Assembly (NCBI GenBank): GCA_016282015.1
Contig: JAEEJS010000048.1
Span: forward strand, 1 to 64,000
Length of the DNA: 64,000 bases
Direction: 5' to 3'
Source of the DNA: Bacteroidales bacterium
GTDB taxonomy: Bacteria; Bacteroidota; Bacteroidia; Bacteroidales; F082
In this document: positions 24,816-34,900 of the stretch, in pieces
How the letters are laid out: each line of letters starts with the position of its first letter
Position numbering within the stretch: position 1 is the stretch's first letter
The notes under the pieces: generated by a model
Database searches by the model: none
What the model saw: only the letters and a program-made list of their open reading frames with translations
What the model was told of the DNA's origin: nothing
Made by a program: the position numbers and the translations under genes

Positions 24816-27800
24816 ATGAAAAAATTACAACTCAGAAAGCTCGCAATGGCATTGGTAGTCGTAATGTTCGGCTTCCAGGCTTTTGCACAGGGTCGCATCG
24901 ACCTCGCGCCAACAGCTAAAGACGCTCAGGGCGCACAGAACGTGACAATGAGCGGCTTCACCGCTACATTCTCATTCAACAGCATTGAGAGTCAGCTCGT
25001 TTCAACAGAAAAGGGTGATTTCTCAATCATCTCATTAGACAATTCGGTTCCTGCCGGTAACATCGGTGAACCTCAGGTCCCTGTAAAGCGTGAGCTTATT
25101 GCTGTTCCATTTGGAGCAAATCCGGTTGTGACAGTGAAGAACTACACTGTTAAAGAGTACAGACTCGCCGACTATGGCATTGAGAGAATCTATCCTCAGC
25201 AGCCATCACAGAACAAGAGCGAGAAAGAAAATCCATTCGCCTATAACGAAGCAGCATATGCAACAAGAGGTTTCAACGAGGATCTTCCACTTGCTATGGT
25301 TACAGTTATGGGTACAATGCGTGGCGTTCAGATCGGCGCTCTGCAGCTCAATGCTGTCAGATACAATGCCGCTACCAACACCATCCGCGTTTACAACGAC
25401 ATCGATGTTGAAGTGACATTCGAAAACGCCGACCTCGCTCTCACAGAGAAAACCTTGGTCAACACCTACAGCCCTTACTTCAGAACAGTTTATGCTACAT
25501 TGTTCAACGAAAGAGCTATCCTTGACGTTTACGATGAGCACCCTGACCTCTGGGCAGTGCCTGTAAAGGTTTTGGTTGTCGCTAACCGTATGTTCGAATC
25601 AACTCTGGAGCCATGGATCACATGGAAGACTGAAAAAGGTTTCTACATGGATGTCAACTACACAGACGAAATCGGAACATCAGGTGCAGCTATCAAGACC
25701 TTCATCACCGACAAGTACAATGAGGGTGTTGCAAACGGTCAGGCCCCGACATGGGTTGTCATCGTCGGTGACAAGAACCAGGTCGCTCCATCACAGAACG
25801 GTCAGGCAACCAACAAGGTGACCGACCTTTACTACTATGCAGTGGCAGGCAACGACGTGTTCGGTGATATGTACCACAGCCGTTTCACTTGCGAGACAGT
25901 TGAGGAACTCCAGAACGTCCTTGACAAATCTTTGATGTATGAGCAGTACACCATGCCGGATCCGAGCTATCTGGACAATGTCCTTCTCATCGCCGGTTGG
26001 GATGGAACATACAATCCTAAAATCGGTAAGCCAACCATTCAGTACGCAATGTACTACTACTACAACGAAGAGCACGGCTTCGCCAATGTGTACAACTTCC
26101 TGCAGACTCCTTACAACCAGCCTTATGCAAGCTTGAACACAGGTGTCAACTTCGTCAACTACACTGCCCACGGTGGTGAGACAAGTTGGTCAGACCCAGG
26201 CTTTAGCGTTAGCGACGTCAACGCACTGACAAACAATGGTAAATACTTCCTCGCTATGGGTAACTGCTGCTTGGCAGCCGACTGGGGTTACACCAACAAG
26301 AGCTTAGGTGAAGCTATGATTATCGCCCCTAACAAAGGCGCTTACGCTTACATCGGCTCATGCCCAAGCACATACTGGTATGAAGACTACTACTTCGGAG
26401 TAGGTTGCACAACCACACAGAACCAGATGCCATTGATTGAAAACACAACAATGGGTGTTTACGATGCCACATTCCGTGATGACTTCAACAGCGTTTCAGC
26501 TATCCCATTCGTAGGTAACGTCGCTGTGGCTTACGGACACGCCAACGGTTATCAGGGCAGCGTGACAGACCAGTACTACTGGGAGTGCTACCACGTCCTC
26601 GGTGACGGTACTGTTACCCCATACCACACAAATCCTATTGAGAACACAGTTTCTCACATGCCAACACTTCCTATCGGCATGGACTTCTACACAGTGGAAG
26701 CTGATCCGGGTTCATACGTTGGTATTTCAAAGGACGGCGTCCTCTATGGTGCCGGTGAAATCGGTGAAGAAGGTACAGCTGACATTCCGATCACTCCTAT
26801 TACATCAGGTGGTGACGTGAAGATCGTCGTTACACACCCACAGCGTCAGCCATACGTGGCAGTGGTTCCTGCAGCAGCAATGACAGGCCCGTACATCGCA
26901 GTCGATGCTTACACTCCAGGTTCAGTTCCTTGCAACGAGGAGATGGGTATCTCAATCACAATGAAGAATGTCGGTGCTGATGCTACAACAGGCACAACCA
27001 ACGTCGTTCTCTCAAGCGATGATCTTAACGTCACAATTATCGACGGTGAAGCTTCATTCAGCGCACTTCCGGCAGGTTCAACAATCACCCTGGAAAATGA
27101 GTTCTCATTCATCCTGGCCAGCGGTATTGCTGACAATACCAAAATCCAGCTCAACGTGACCTCAACATGCGGTTCAGATGTTTGGACAGGCAAAGTCATG
27201 ATTACAGTGGCATCACCAGTCCTCTCATACGTTGGAGCACAGTGGGAAGGCACCTTCGAGCCAGGTAACACATACCCGGTTATCGCCACTTTCCACAATG
27301 CAGGTCACTATGAGGCAGCAAACGGTGTTGTGACAGCAACAAGCACAAGCAGCTATGTGACAATTGAAGAAGCACAGTATAACGTCGGTACAATCGCTGT
27401 CGACGGCGATGCTACAGCTATCTTCAATGTAACAATCGATGCAGCTTGCCCAACCACAGAACACCTCCCAATCGCATTCGATTTGGCAGTTGACAACGAT
27501 TACATAGCAAGCGGTGAAGTTGTTTTGAAGAACAGCTGTATGGTGATATTCAACCTCGTAGACTCATACGGTGACGGTTGGAACGGCAACCAGTTGACAG
27601 TTGCATTCAGCGACGGCACACCACAACAGACCCTTACAATCGCTAACGGCAGTGCTGCCACATACAGCTTTGACATCAACGCCAATGTTCAGGTGACATT
27701 AGGCTGGATCACAGGCAGCTACACTTACGAGTGCTCATTCACAGTTGAGTATGAAGGTGGTGATATTATCACTACTGAAAGCAACTTGAGCAGCGGCTAC

Positions 27801-28334
27801 TCATTCCAGTTCACTGTCAACTGCGCTGGCGAGCCTATGAACTTCGACCCAGTCCAGAACCTCGAGGCAGTTGCAGAACTCAACACAATCACTTTGACAT
27901 GGGATGCTCCTGCATCAGGTACTCCATTGTCATACACAGTCAAACGTAACGGCGTTGAGATTGATGAGGTGACAGTGCTCAGATATGTTGACGAAGACCT
28001 TGCATGGGAAACAACATACACCTATAACATCATCGCCAACTACGAAGGCGGCACTTCAATTCCTGTGTCAATCCAGGCTACAACTGGTGAGGACGGCATG
28101 GGTGAGAACGTCGCTACATTCGGTGTCTATCCTAACCCTGCACAGGATGTGTTGAACATCGTCACAGATGCTCAGAACTTCGAGTATCAGATCATCAACA
28201 GCGTCGGTCAGGTCGTGATTAGCGGCAAGGCTAGCGGCAATGAGACAATCAATGTTGATAATCTCAACGGCGTTTACTTCTTGAGAATCGTTGCCGACGG
28301 CAACATGGTCATCCGCAAGATTACCGTCAAGTAA
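24816..28334 (+). CDS. Lys-gingipain-like cysteine protease (family C25) with T9SS tail
   Basis: A 1172-residue secreted protease. Order: signal peptide (cleavage near FAQ, residue ~25), C25 prodomain (to ~236), catalytic domain (~237-600), then beta-sandwich modules, a DSYGDGWNG domain, a fibronectin type III domain (~1010-1095) and a T9SS sorting domain from YPNPAQ. Compared with P. gingivalis Kgp as I remember it, catalytic Asp388/His444/Cys477 and lysine-selecting Asp516 correspond to D396, H452, C485 and D524, a constant offset of 8. NYTAHG, GNCC and the WxEDYYxxVG block are all present. It should cut after Lys at the cell surface. The Arg at the Kgp processing site is replaced; the nearest is R233. 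Codons strongly favour ACA and TCA, unlike housekeeping genes nearby. Confidence 0.93.
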   Translation: MKKLQLRKLAMALVVVMFGFQAFAQGRIDLAPTAKDAQGAQNVTMSGFTATFSFNSIESQLVSTEKGDFSIISLDNSVPAGNIGEPQVPVKRELIAVPFGANPVVTVKNYTVKEYRLADYGIERIYPQQPSQNKSEKENPFAYNEAAYATRGFNEDLPLAMVTVMGTMRGVQIGALQLNAVRYNAATNTIRVYNDIDVEVTFENADLALTEKTLVNTYSPYFRTVYATLFNERAILDVYDEHPDLWAVPVKVLVVANRMFESTLEPWITWKTEKGFYMDVNYTDEIGTSGAAIKTFITDKYNEGVANGQAPTWVVIVGDKNQVAPSQNGQATNKVTDLYYYAVAGNDVFGDMYHSRFTCETVEELQNVLDKSLMYEQYTMPDPSYLDNVLLIAGWDGTYNPKIGKPTIQYAMYYYYNEEHGFANVYNFLQTPYNQPYASLNTGVNFVNYTAHGGETSWSDPGFSVSDVNALTNNGKYFLAMGNCCLAADWGYTNKSLGEAMIIAPNKGAYAYIGSCPSTYWYEDYYFGVGCTTTQNQMPLIENTTMGVYDATFRDDFNSVSAIPFVGNVAVAYGHANGYQGSVTDQYYWECYHVLGDGTVTPYHTNPIENTVSHMPTLPIGMDFYTVEADPGSYVGISKDGVLYGAGEIGEEGTADIPITPITSGGDVKIVVTHPQRQPYVAVVPAAAMTGPYIAVDAYTPGSVPCNEEMGISITMKNVGADATTGTTNVVLSSDDLNVTIIDGEASFSALPAGSTITLENEFSFILASGIADNTKIQLNVTSTCGSDVWTGKVMITVASPVLSYVGAQWEGTFEPGNTYPVIATFHNAGHYEAANGVVTATSTSSYVTIEEAQYNVGTIAVDGDATAIFNVTIDAACPTTEHLPIAFDLAVDNDYIASGEVVLKNSCMVIFNLVDSYGDGWNGNQLTVAFSDGTPQQTLTIANGSAATYSFDINANVQVTLGWITGSYTYECSFTVEYEGGDIITTESNLSSGYSFQFTVNCAGEPMNFDPVQNLEAVAELNTITLTWDAPASGTPLSYTVKRNGVEIDEVTVLRYVDEDLAWETTYTYNIIANYEGGTSIPVSIQATTGEDGMGENVATFGVYPNPAQDVLNIVTDAQNFEYQIINSVGQVVISGKASGNETINVDNLNGVYFLRIVADGNMVIRKITVK

Positions 28335-28357
28335 ACAAAAAAAATAAAAAATATTTT

Positions 28358-28388
28358 AAGGACGTCGGGTGTCGGCGTCCTTTTTTTA
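28358..28388 (+). terminator. Terminator of the Kgp-like gene
   Basis: Stem AAGGACGTCGG / TCGGCGTCCTT (with G-U pairs) and a T run ending three bases before the next gene's -7 element. It closely resembles the terminator after the next gene. Confidence 0.85.
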
Positions 28389-28390
28389 TA

Positions 28391-28398
28391 TATCTTTG
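28391..28398 (+). promoter_or_regulatory. -7 promoter element of the first Rgp-like gene
   Basis: TATCTTTG directly after the terminator T run. The -33 region would fall within the terminator hairpin. The leader to the ATG at 28451 is about 48 bases. Confidence 0.7.
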
Positions 28399-28450
28399 CA
28401 CCTCAAATATTAATAAATTTAAGACAAATCATAAATCCAATTAATAAAAA

Positions 28451-31400
28451 ATGAGAAAATCATTATTACTTACAGCAGTGATCCTGATGATTTCCTTTAT
28501 GGGATTCGCTCAGGAATGGCATGGAATCACAAGTGATTCTCCTGTCAAGATGAAGACAAAAGTTATGTCTTCAACAGAAAATGAAATCGTGGTCGATGTT
28601 CAGATCGGCGGTTTCTACACAACAAACGTAAGAACTCCGGAAGGCAAGCAGGCCATTGTCAGCGTCGACAAGATGGTTGCCATGCTTGAGGCTGGTGCCC
28701 CTGACCTCCCGATGGCTCCAATTCCGGCTATCATCGGCGACCGCGCTGAGATGACAGTGAATGTGATTAATTCAACTTATGTTGATATTGAAAACGTTGA
28801 AGTGGCTCCTTCAAAAGGTAACTTCAGCCGTCAGATCAATCCTAACGATGTCCCTTACACTTACGGTGAGATGTACCAGCAGAACGCTTTCTGGCCGGCT
28901 ACACAGGCTTACCTCGAGGCTCCATACATCTTGAGAGACTTCCGTGGTCAGAACATCATGGTCCGCCCATTCGCTTACAACCCTGTGACAAAGACTCTGC
29001 GTGTCTACACACAGATGACAATTGCCATGACAAAGGTTAGCGACAACGGCGAGAACCAGAAAGTCAGCCGCAGAAGCAGCACCATCAAAGTTGATCCGGA
29101 ACGCAAAGCCGAGTACGAGCGCCGTTTCGTCAACTTCAGCGAGATGACAGCCAAGTATCCTTTCGATGAGGACTACGGCGAACTCGTCATCATTTGCCCA
29201 GACCAGTACATGTCAGAAATGGAAGAGTTTGTCGCTTGGAAAGAGCAGTCAGGCCGTCCTACCACACTGGTCAGCTTGTCAGAAGCAGGTGGTAACAACG
29301 ACAACAACATCAAGAACTACATTGCAAGCATTTACAATGACCCGGATCGTAACCTCGAATTCATCCTTTTGATCGGTGAATATAACGAACTCACACCTCA
29401 CTCAATGACAGGTGGCCGTTCAGACAACTGGTTCGGTCAGTTGGAAGGCTCAGACTACTACCTTGAGGCTCTCACCGGACGTTTCTCAGTTCAGAACGCA
29501 GCACAGTTGCAGACTCATATCAACAAGGTTATCAATTATGAGCGCGACATTCAGGCCGACATTACCTGGGGTGATAAAGGTCTTGGTATCGGTTACATTG
29601 GCGCAGGTAATGGTCACTACGGTGAAGACGACTACCAGCACATCGACTTGATCCGTGACACCCTTCTGCACTACACTTACGAGTCAGTGACAGACCTTCA
29701 CGGCGGTGGCGGTGGCGCAAGCCAGTCATCAATCAGCGGCGCTGTAAACAACGGTGTCAGCATTATCAACTACTGCAACCACGGTTCACCAACTTCATGG
29801 GGTGTCGCTAACTACAGCACAAGCGACGTCAACCAGTTGGTTAACGACTACAAACTCCCTGTAGTGTGGTCAGTCGCTTGCCAGAACGGTCAGTTCGATG
29901 TCAACGAATGCTTCGCTGAGGCATGGTTGCGTGCAACCAACAACTCAACAGGCGTTCCTACAGGCGCTGTGGGCGGTATGTTCTCATGGATTTCACAGCC
30001 TTGGGTTCCTCCGATGTACGGTCAGGACGAAATGGTTGACATTCTTGCAGAATGGCGCAGCCAGGACCTCTACAACCACACTTTGGGCGGTGTTTCATTG
30101 AACGGTAGCATGTACATCCTCGATGCAGCTCCTTCAGACAACGGTTCAACATTCAACACATGGTTGCTGTTCGGCGACCCGAGCTTGATGGTTCGTACAG
30201 CCAACCCTACAGACATGAACGTGAGCCTTTCTCCTTCAAATCTGATGATCGGCATGAGCCAGCTTCAGGTCGAAACAGAGAATACTTCATGCGGTATCGC
30301 AACTTTGACAAATGCTGAAGGCGTTATCGCTTCTGCTAGAATCATCAACAATATAGCCACTTTGAGCTTCCCTTCACTCAGCGCAGTGGAAACACTGACA
30401 CTCACAGTGATAGGCTATAACAAAGTGACACATATCGAGCAGTTGGAAGTCCTTCCGGCAGAAGGCGCTTACATTTCAGTTGACGCTTTCACTCCTGGTA
30501 CAGTTCCATGCAACGAGCAGCAGACAATGAGCATGACATTCAAGAACGTTGGTGTTGACCCGACAGCAGGCACAACAAACGTGGTTTTGTCAAGCACAAA
30601 TGATAATATCAGCTTCATAGACAACGAAGGTTCATTCGGAGTCCTCGGTGCAAACGAGACAGTGACATTGAATGACGAGTTCTCATTCACAGTGGCTCCT
30701 GGCGTCGCTGACGGCACACAGATTCAGATCGACGTGACAGCCACATGCGGTACGAACGTATGGACAGGCAAAGCCAAGATTACCGTGGGCGCTCCTGTTA
30801 TGTCATTCTATAGCTATCAGAGCAATGCAGGATTTGTCCCAGGTGAGACAGAGACAGTGGTTGCCGAGTTCGTCAACGACGGTCACTACATGGCTACCAA
30901 CTCAATTGTGACAATTTCAAGCACAAGCGCTTATGTTTCATTTGAGGATGATACATACGAACTTGGCACAATCGCCCCTGAAGGTATTGGAACCTCAGTG
31001 TTCAACGTGATTATCGACCAGGCTTGCCCGACTACAGAAGTGATCGAGCTTACATTCACATTTGCAGCCGACAACGATGTCACTGCTACAGGTAACGGTC
31101 TGTTGAGAAACAGCTGCAATGTGGTGTTCAACCTCAGTGACTCATATGGTGACGGTTGGAACGGCGCACATCTGAATGTTGCATTCAGCGACGGCACACC
31201 TTCGCAGAGCCTCGCAGTTAACTCAGGCAATACAGCTTCTTACACCATATTGATTGCAAGTGGTACTGTTGTTACACTCACATGGTCAACCGGTAGCTAT
31301 GACAGCGAATGCTCATTCACTGTTTCATACGAAGACGGTGATCAGATCACCTCTGTGAGCGCTCCAAGTTCAAGCTACAACTTCCAGTTTACAGTCAACT

Positions 31401-31912
31401 GCAGCGGTGACCCTGTGGCAGCTGCTCCAGTCCGTAACCTCGAAGGTTTGGTTGAAGGCAATGCTGTGACTCTCACATGGGATGCTCCTGAAACAGGTAC
31501 TCCAGTGTCATACATAATCAAACGTAACGGCATCGATATCGATGAAGTGACAGTGTTGAGATTTGTTGACGAAGATCTTGAATGGGAAATGACCTACACA
31601 TACGTTGTGATTGCCAACTACGGTGAAGTTCAGTCACTGCCGGCAAGTGTCACAGTTGAGACAGGTGAGGATTCAGTTGGTGAGAACAACCTCAGCCTGG
31701 GTATCTATCCTAACCCGGCCAAGGATGTGATCAACATCAGAACTAACGCACAGAGCTTTGAGTATCAGCTTATCAACAGCATCGGTCAGGTGGTGTTGAG
31801 CGGCAACGGTGAAGGCAATGCCGAACTGAACGTGAACGAGTTCAGCGGAGTATACTTCCTCAAAGTTGTTGCCAACGGCAGCTCAGAAATCCAGAAAGTC
31901 ATCATCAAGTAA
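28451..31912 (+). CDS. Arg-gingipain-like cysteine protease (family C25) with T9SS tail, copy 1
   Basis: A 1153-residue secreted protease. Order: signal peptide (~residue 20), C25 prodomain (~25-235, with NPNDVPYTYGEMYQQ-type motif), catalytic domain (~240-580), an Ig-like domain (~585-665), then a C-terminal module matching that of the preceding Kgp-like protein over ~480 residues, ending in a T9SS tail. Against RgpB as I remember it, arginine-selecting Asp163, His211, Cys244 and Trp284 correspond to D394 (GEDDYQH), H444 (NYCNHG), C477 (VACQNG) and W518 (ISQPW). The His-to-Cys spacing is 33, as in RgpB. It should cleave after Arg outside the cell. It has its own promoter and terminator and the same codon bias as the Kgp-like gene. 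Confidence 0.93.
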   Translation: MRKSLLLTAVILMISFMGFAQEWHGITSDSPVKMKTKVMSSTENEIVVDVQIGGFYTTNVRTPEGKQAIVSVDKMVAMLEAGAPDLPMAPIPAIIGDRAEMTVNVINSTYVDIENVEVAPSKGNFSRQINPNDVPYTYGEMYQQNAFWPATQAYLEAPYILRDFRGQNIMVRPFAYNPVTKTLRVYTQMTIAMTKVSDNGENQKVSRRSSTIKVDPERKAEYERRFVNFSEMTAKYPFDEDYGELVIICPDQYMSEMEEFVAWKEQSGRPTTLVSLSEAGGNNDNNIKNYIASIYNDPDRNLEFILLIGEYNELTPHSMTGGRSDNWFGQLEGSDYYLEALTGRFSVQNAAQLQTHINKVINYERDIQADITWGDKGLGIGYIGAGNGHYGEDDYQHIDLIRDTLLHYTYESVTDLHGGGGGASQSSISGAVNNGVSIINYCNHGSPTSWGVANYSTSDVNQLVNDYKLPVVWSVACQNGQFDVNECFAEAWLRATNNSTGVPTGAVGGMFSWISQPWVPPMYGQDEMVDILAEWRSQDLYNHTLGGVSLNGSMYILDAAPSDNGSTFNTWLLFGDPSLMVRTANPTDMNVSLSPSNLMIGMSQLQVETENTSCGIATLTNAEGVIASARIINNIATLSFPSLSAVETLTLTVIGYNKVTHIEQLEVLPAEGAYISVDAFTPGTVPCNEQQTMSMTFKNVGVDPTAGTTNVVLSSTNDNISFIDNEGSFGVLGANETVTLNDEFSFTVAPGVADGTQIQIDVTATCGTNVWTGKAKITVGAPVMSFYSYQSNAGFVPGETETVVAEFVNDGHYMATNSIVTISSTSAYVSFEDDTYELGTIAPEGIGTSVFNVIIDQACPTTEVIELTFTFAADNDVTATGNGLLRNSCNVVFNLSDSYGDGWNGAHLNVAFSDGTPSQSLAVNSGNTASYTILIASGTVVTLTWSTGSYDSECSFTVSYEDGDQITSVSAPSSSYNFQFTVNCSGDPVAAAPVRNLEGLVEGNAVTLTWDAPETGTPVSYIIKRNGIDIDEVTVLRFVDEDLEWEMTYTYVVIANYGEVQSLPASVTVETGEDSVGENNLSLGIYPNPAKDVINIRTNAQSFEYQLINSIGQVVLSGNGEGNAELNVNEFSGVYFLKVVANGSSEIQKVIIK

Positions 31913-31933
31913 TTGACTTTTTGAAAAAAATTA

Positions 31934-31963
31934 AAGGACGCCGGCTGCCGGCGTCCTTTTTTT
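31934..31963 (+). terminator. Terminator of the first Rgp-like gene
   Basis: Near-perfect stem AAAGGACGCCGG / CCGGCGTCCTTT with a T run. It is followed three bases later by the next -7 element. Confidence 0.9.
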
Positions 31964-31966
31964 GTA

Positions 31967-31974
31967 TATATTTG
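31967..31974 (+). promoter_or_regulatory. -7 promoter element of the second Rgp-like gene
   Basis: TATATTTG, a consensus match, 17 bases before the ATG at 31992. An in-frame TTG at 31962 precedes it and would add ten residues from within the promoter, so the start is 31992. Confidence 0.75.
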
Positions 31975-31991
31975 CGGAAAAAATTAAGACC

Positions 31992-34900
31992 ATGAAAAAA
32001 CTAATTTTATCAATCGTAGCTTTAATGTGCATGCAATTCGCATTTGCACAGGGATGGAACGTACAGCTTGTCTCATCCACCGACAAAGAAATAGTCGTTG
32101 AACTTACAGTCGACGGATATCTGTCAAATAATGTAACCACACCGAAAGGTGAGGCTGTAGTTATTACCAACAGTAAAATGATGTCGATGACGCAGGCAGG
32201 CGAGCCTGATGTGCCAAGCCTGGTCATACCGGCTGTCATTGGGGACCGCGCTCTAATGGGAATAGAGGTGGTTGACGCCCAGTATGTCGATTATGAAAAT
32301 GTGGAAATTGCTCCGTCAAAAGGCGATTTTCCGCGTAGCATCAATCCTGAAGACGTGCCTTATACATACGGCGCAATGTATCAGCAGGACGCTTTTTATC
32401 CTGCACAACCAGCCCAACTCCACGAGCCTTACATTCATCGTGACTTAAGAGCACAGAATATGGTGGTTACACCTTATTTATATAACCCAGTCACCAAGGT
32501 TTTGAGAGTTTACAATCACATCACCCTGAGAATGAAAGCTTTGGGCACTGATACCAGAAATGTCATAGACAGTCGCTCCAACACTCTGAGTGTTGACAAG
32601 GAATTCAAGAAGATATACGAGAGCCGCTATATCAACTACGAAGCCTCAATGTCGAAATACAACTCCATTGAGGAAGATGGAGAGCTCCTTATCATCTGCC
32701 ATGACGCTTTTATGTCGGCAATGGAGCCTTTTGTGGCATGGAAGAAACAGATTGGCCGTCCGACGACCATGGTCGGCACAAGCACTACAGGCGCTACAGC
32801 CGTGCTTATCAAGTCGTATATTCAGAATTATTACGCTGCCCATCCTAATTTGACCGACATATTGCTTGTTGGTGATGTAGCTCAGATTCCTGGAATTTAC
32901 ATAGAGGCAGGTGGTGAGTATCCATACGGCTATTCGGGCTTTGGCGACCTGCAGTACGGACAGCTGTCCGGCAACGACTATTACAATGAGGTGATAGTGG
33001 GCCGTTTCTGCTGCGAGACAGAGGAACAAGTGACAAATCATGTAAACAAGGTGTTGAACTACGAGCGTGATTTGGATGAGACAGCCACATGGCTTTCGGT
33101 GGGCGAAGGTGTCAGCAAGAACGAAGGCGCCGGCGGCGGTCACTACGGTGAGGCCGACTATGTGCATATCGACTATATCAGAGATGATTTGCTTGGTTAC
33201 AATTACACCGAGGTGCATCGCGACTATCAGGGTGTGACTGGTGTCACCGCGAGTGCAGCTACTGTCAGCCAACACATCAATGATGGCGTGAGCATCATCA
33301 ACTACTGCAATCACGGCAACATTACATTGTGGGGAGTTTTCAGCTACAACAACAATAATGTCAACGCTTTGACCAACGACTACAAGTTGCCATACATCAT
33401 CTCAGTTGCATGTCTTAACGGAAAATATGACCATAACGGACCTTGTTTCGCTGAGGCTTGGATGCGTGCCACCAACAACAGCAACGGCAATCCTACAGGT
33501 GCCATAGGCGGTATGTTCTCATACATTTCACAACCTTGGCAGCCGCCAATGTATGGCCAGGACGAGATGGTAGACATCCTGGTTGAGTCGCAGGCCAACA
33601 ACATCCGCCGCACCATGGGTGGGGTGTCAATCAACGGAAACATGAAGGTTTTGGATTTGGGAGCAAGTAATAATGCCAATAAGGGAACTTACAACACCTG
33701 GATTCTGTTCGGCGACCCAACCTTGACTTTGCGCAATGCAGTACCTACAATAATGAGCATTTCGGCTCCGACCACCATCAGTACCACAGCTACAAGCTAT
33801 ACAGTGAATGCCACCGATGCTGAGGGCGCTTTGGCAACCTTGACCAGAAATGGCGAAATCATGGGTTCGGCTACCATAAACAATGGCACAGCTACCATAA
33901 CTTTTGCTGCTCCTATAAGCACAGGTGCAGCCACTTTGACAGTGTTCGGCTACAACAAGAAAACCTACACTATGCCTATAAGCATCACCTCGGGCGGTGG
34001 TCCTACACCTGATCCTGTGACAGTCAATGTTGTAGCGGCCCAGCCTATAGTACCTAGGGGCAACAGCACACAACTCAACGCCTTGGCTTCTGGTGGCGAC
34101 GGCACATACGTCTACAGTTGGACGCCAGCTGCATCGTTGAACAATGCAAATATAGCCAATCCTGTAGCAACTCCGTTGACTACAACTACCTACACCTGCA
34201 CAGTGACCAGTGCCGGAATGTCGGCCTCCAAGACTTGTGTGGTAACAGTGGTGAATGCCCCAACCAATCTGACAGCCACGGTGGTTGATGACCATGACGT
34301 GCTTCTCACCTGGAGCGCAGTCACCCCTGTCACTACTTACACCATTTTCCGTGACGGAGAGGAGATTTACAACGGCATCACAACCACCACATTCACTGTC
34401 GAGGATCTTGAACCAGGTACATACACCTTCAATGTGGCAGCTCACTATAGCGGAGTGACATCGCCTATGTCTGAGGCCTGTGTCGTGACAATCGAAGAGG
34501 GGGGGTGCCCGGGTCCGGACAACTTCATGGGAACATATTGCTGGACCATTTACGAGTTTTATGTGAAGCTTGAATGGGATGAGGCTGAATATGAGTACAA
34601 CCTCGATCAGTACGAGGTTTACAGAAGCACCGACGGTGTGAATTTTGAGATGATACAGCGTATAGTCAGAACACCTTCCATCTCTCATTACGGCTGTGTG
34701 GATGACGGTGTTTATGAACCAGGAAAGTATATTTATCAGATAATAGCTTATTATGTCAACGACTGTCAGTCGGAGCCTATCACCATAGCGGTGGAAGTGA
34801 CTTCGGCAGACGAAGTTCAGGCAAGCGAAGCTGTCGTCTATCCTAATCCTACATCCGACAAAATCAGTGTCAAGGCTGAGGCAATGCGACAGATTTCAGT

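Noticed and set aside
33627..34688. A 353-codon open frame on the minus strand inside the third protease gene
   Set aside because: It is antisense to a gene with clear domains, its product is Cys/His-rich without domain sense, and it has no promoter. It is a shadow frame.
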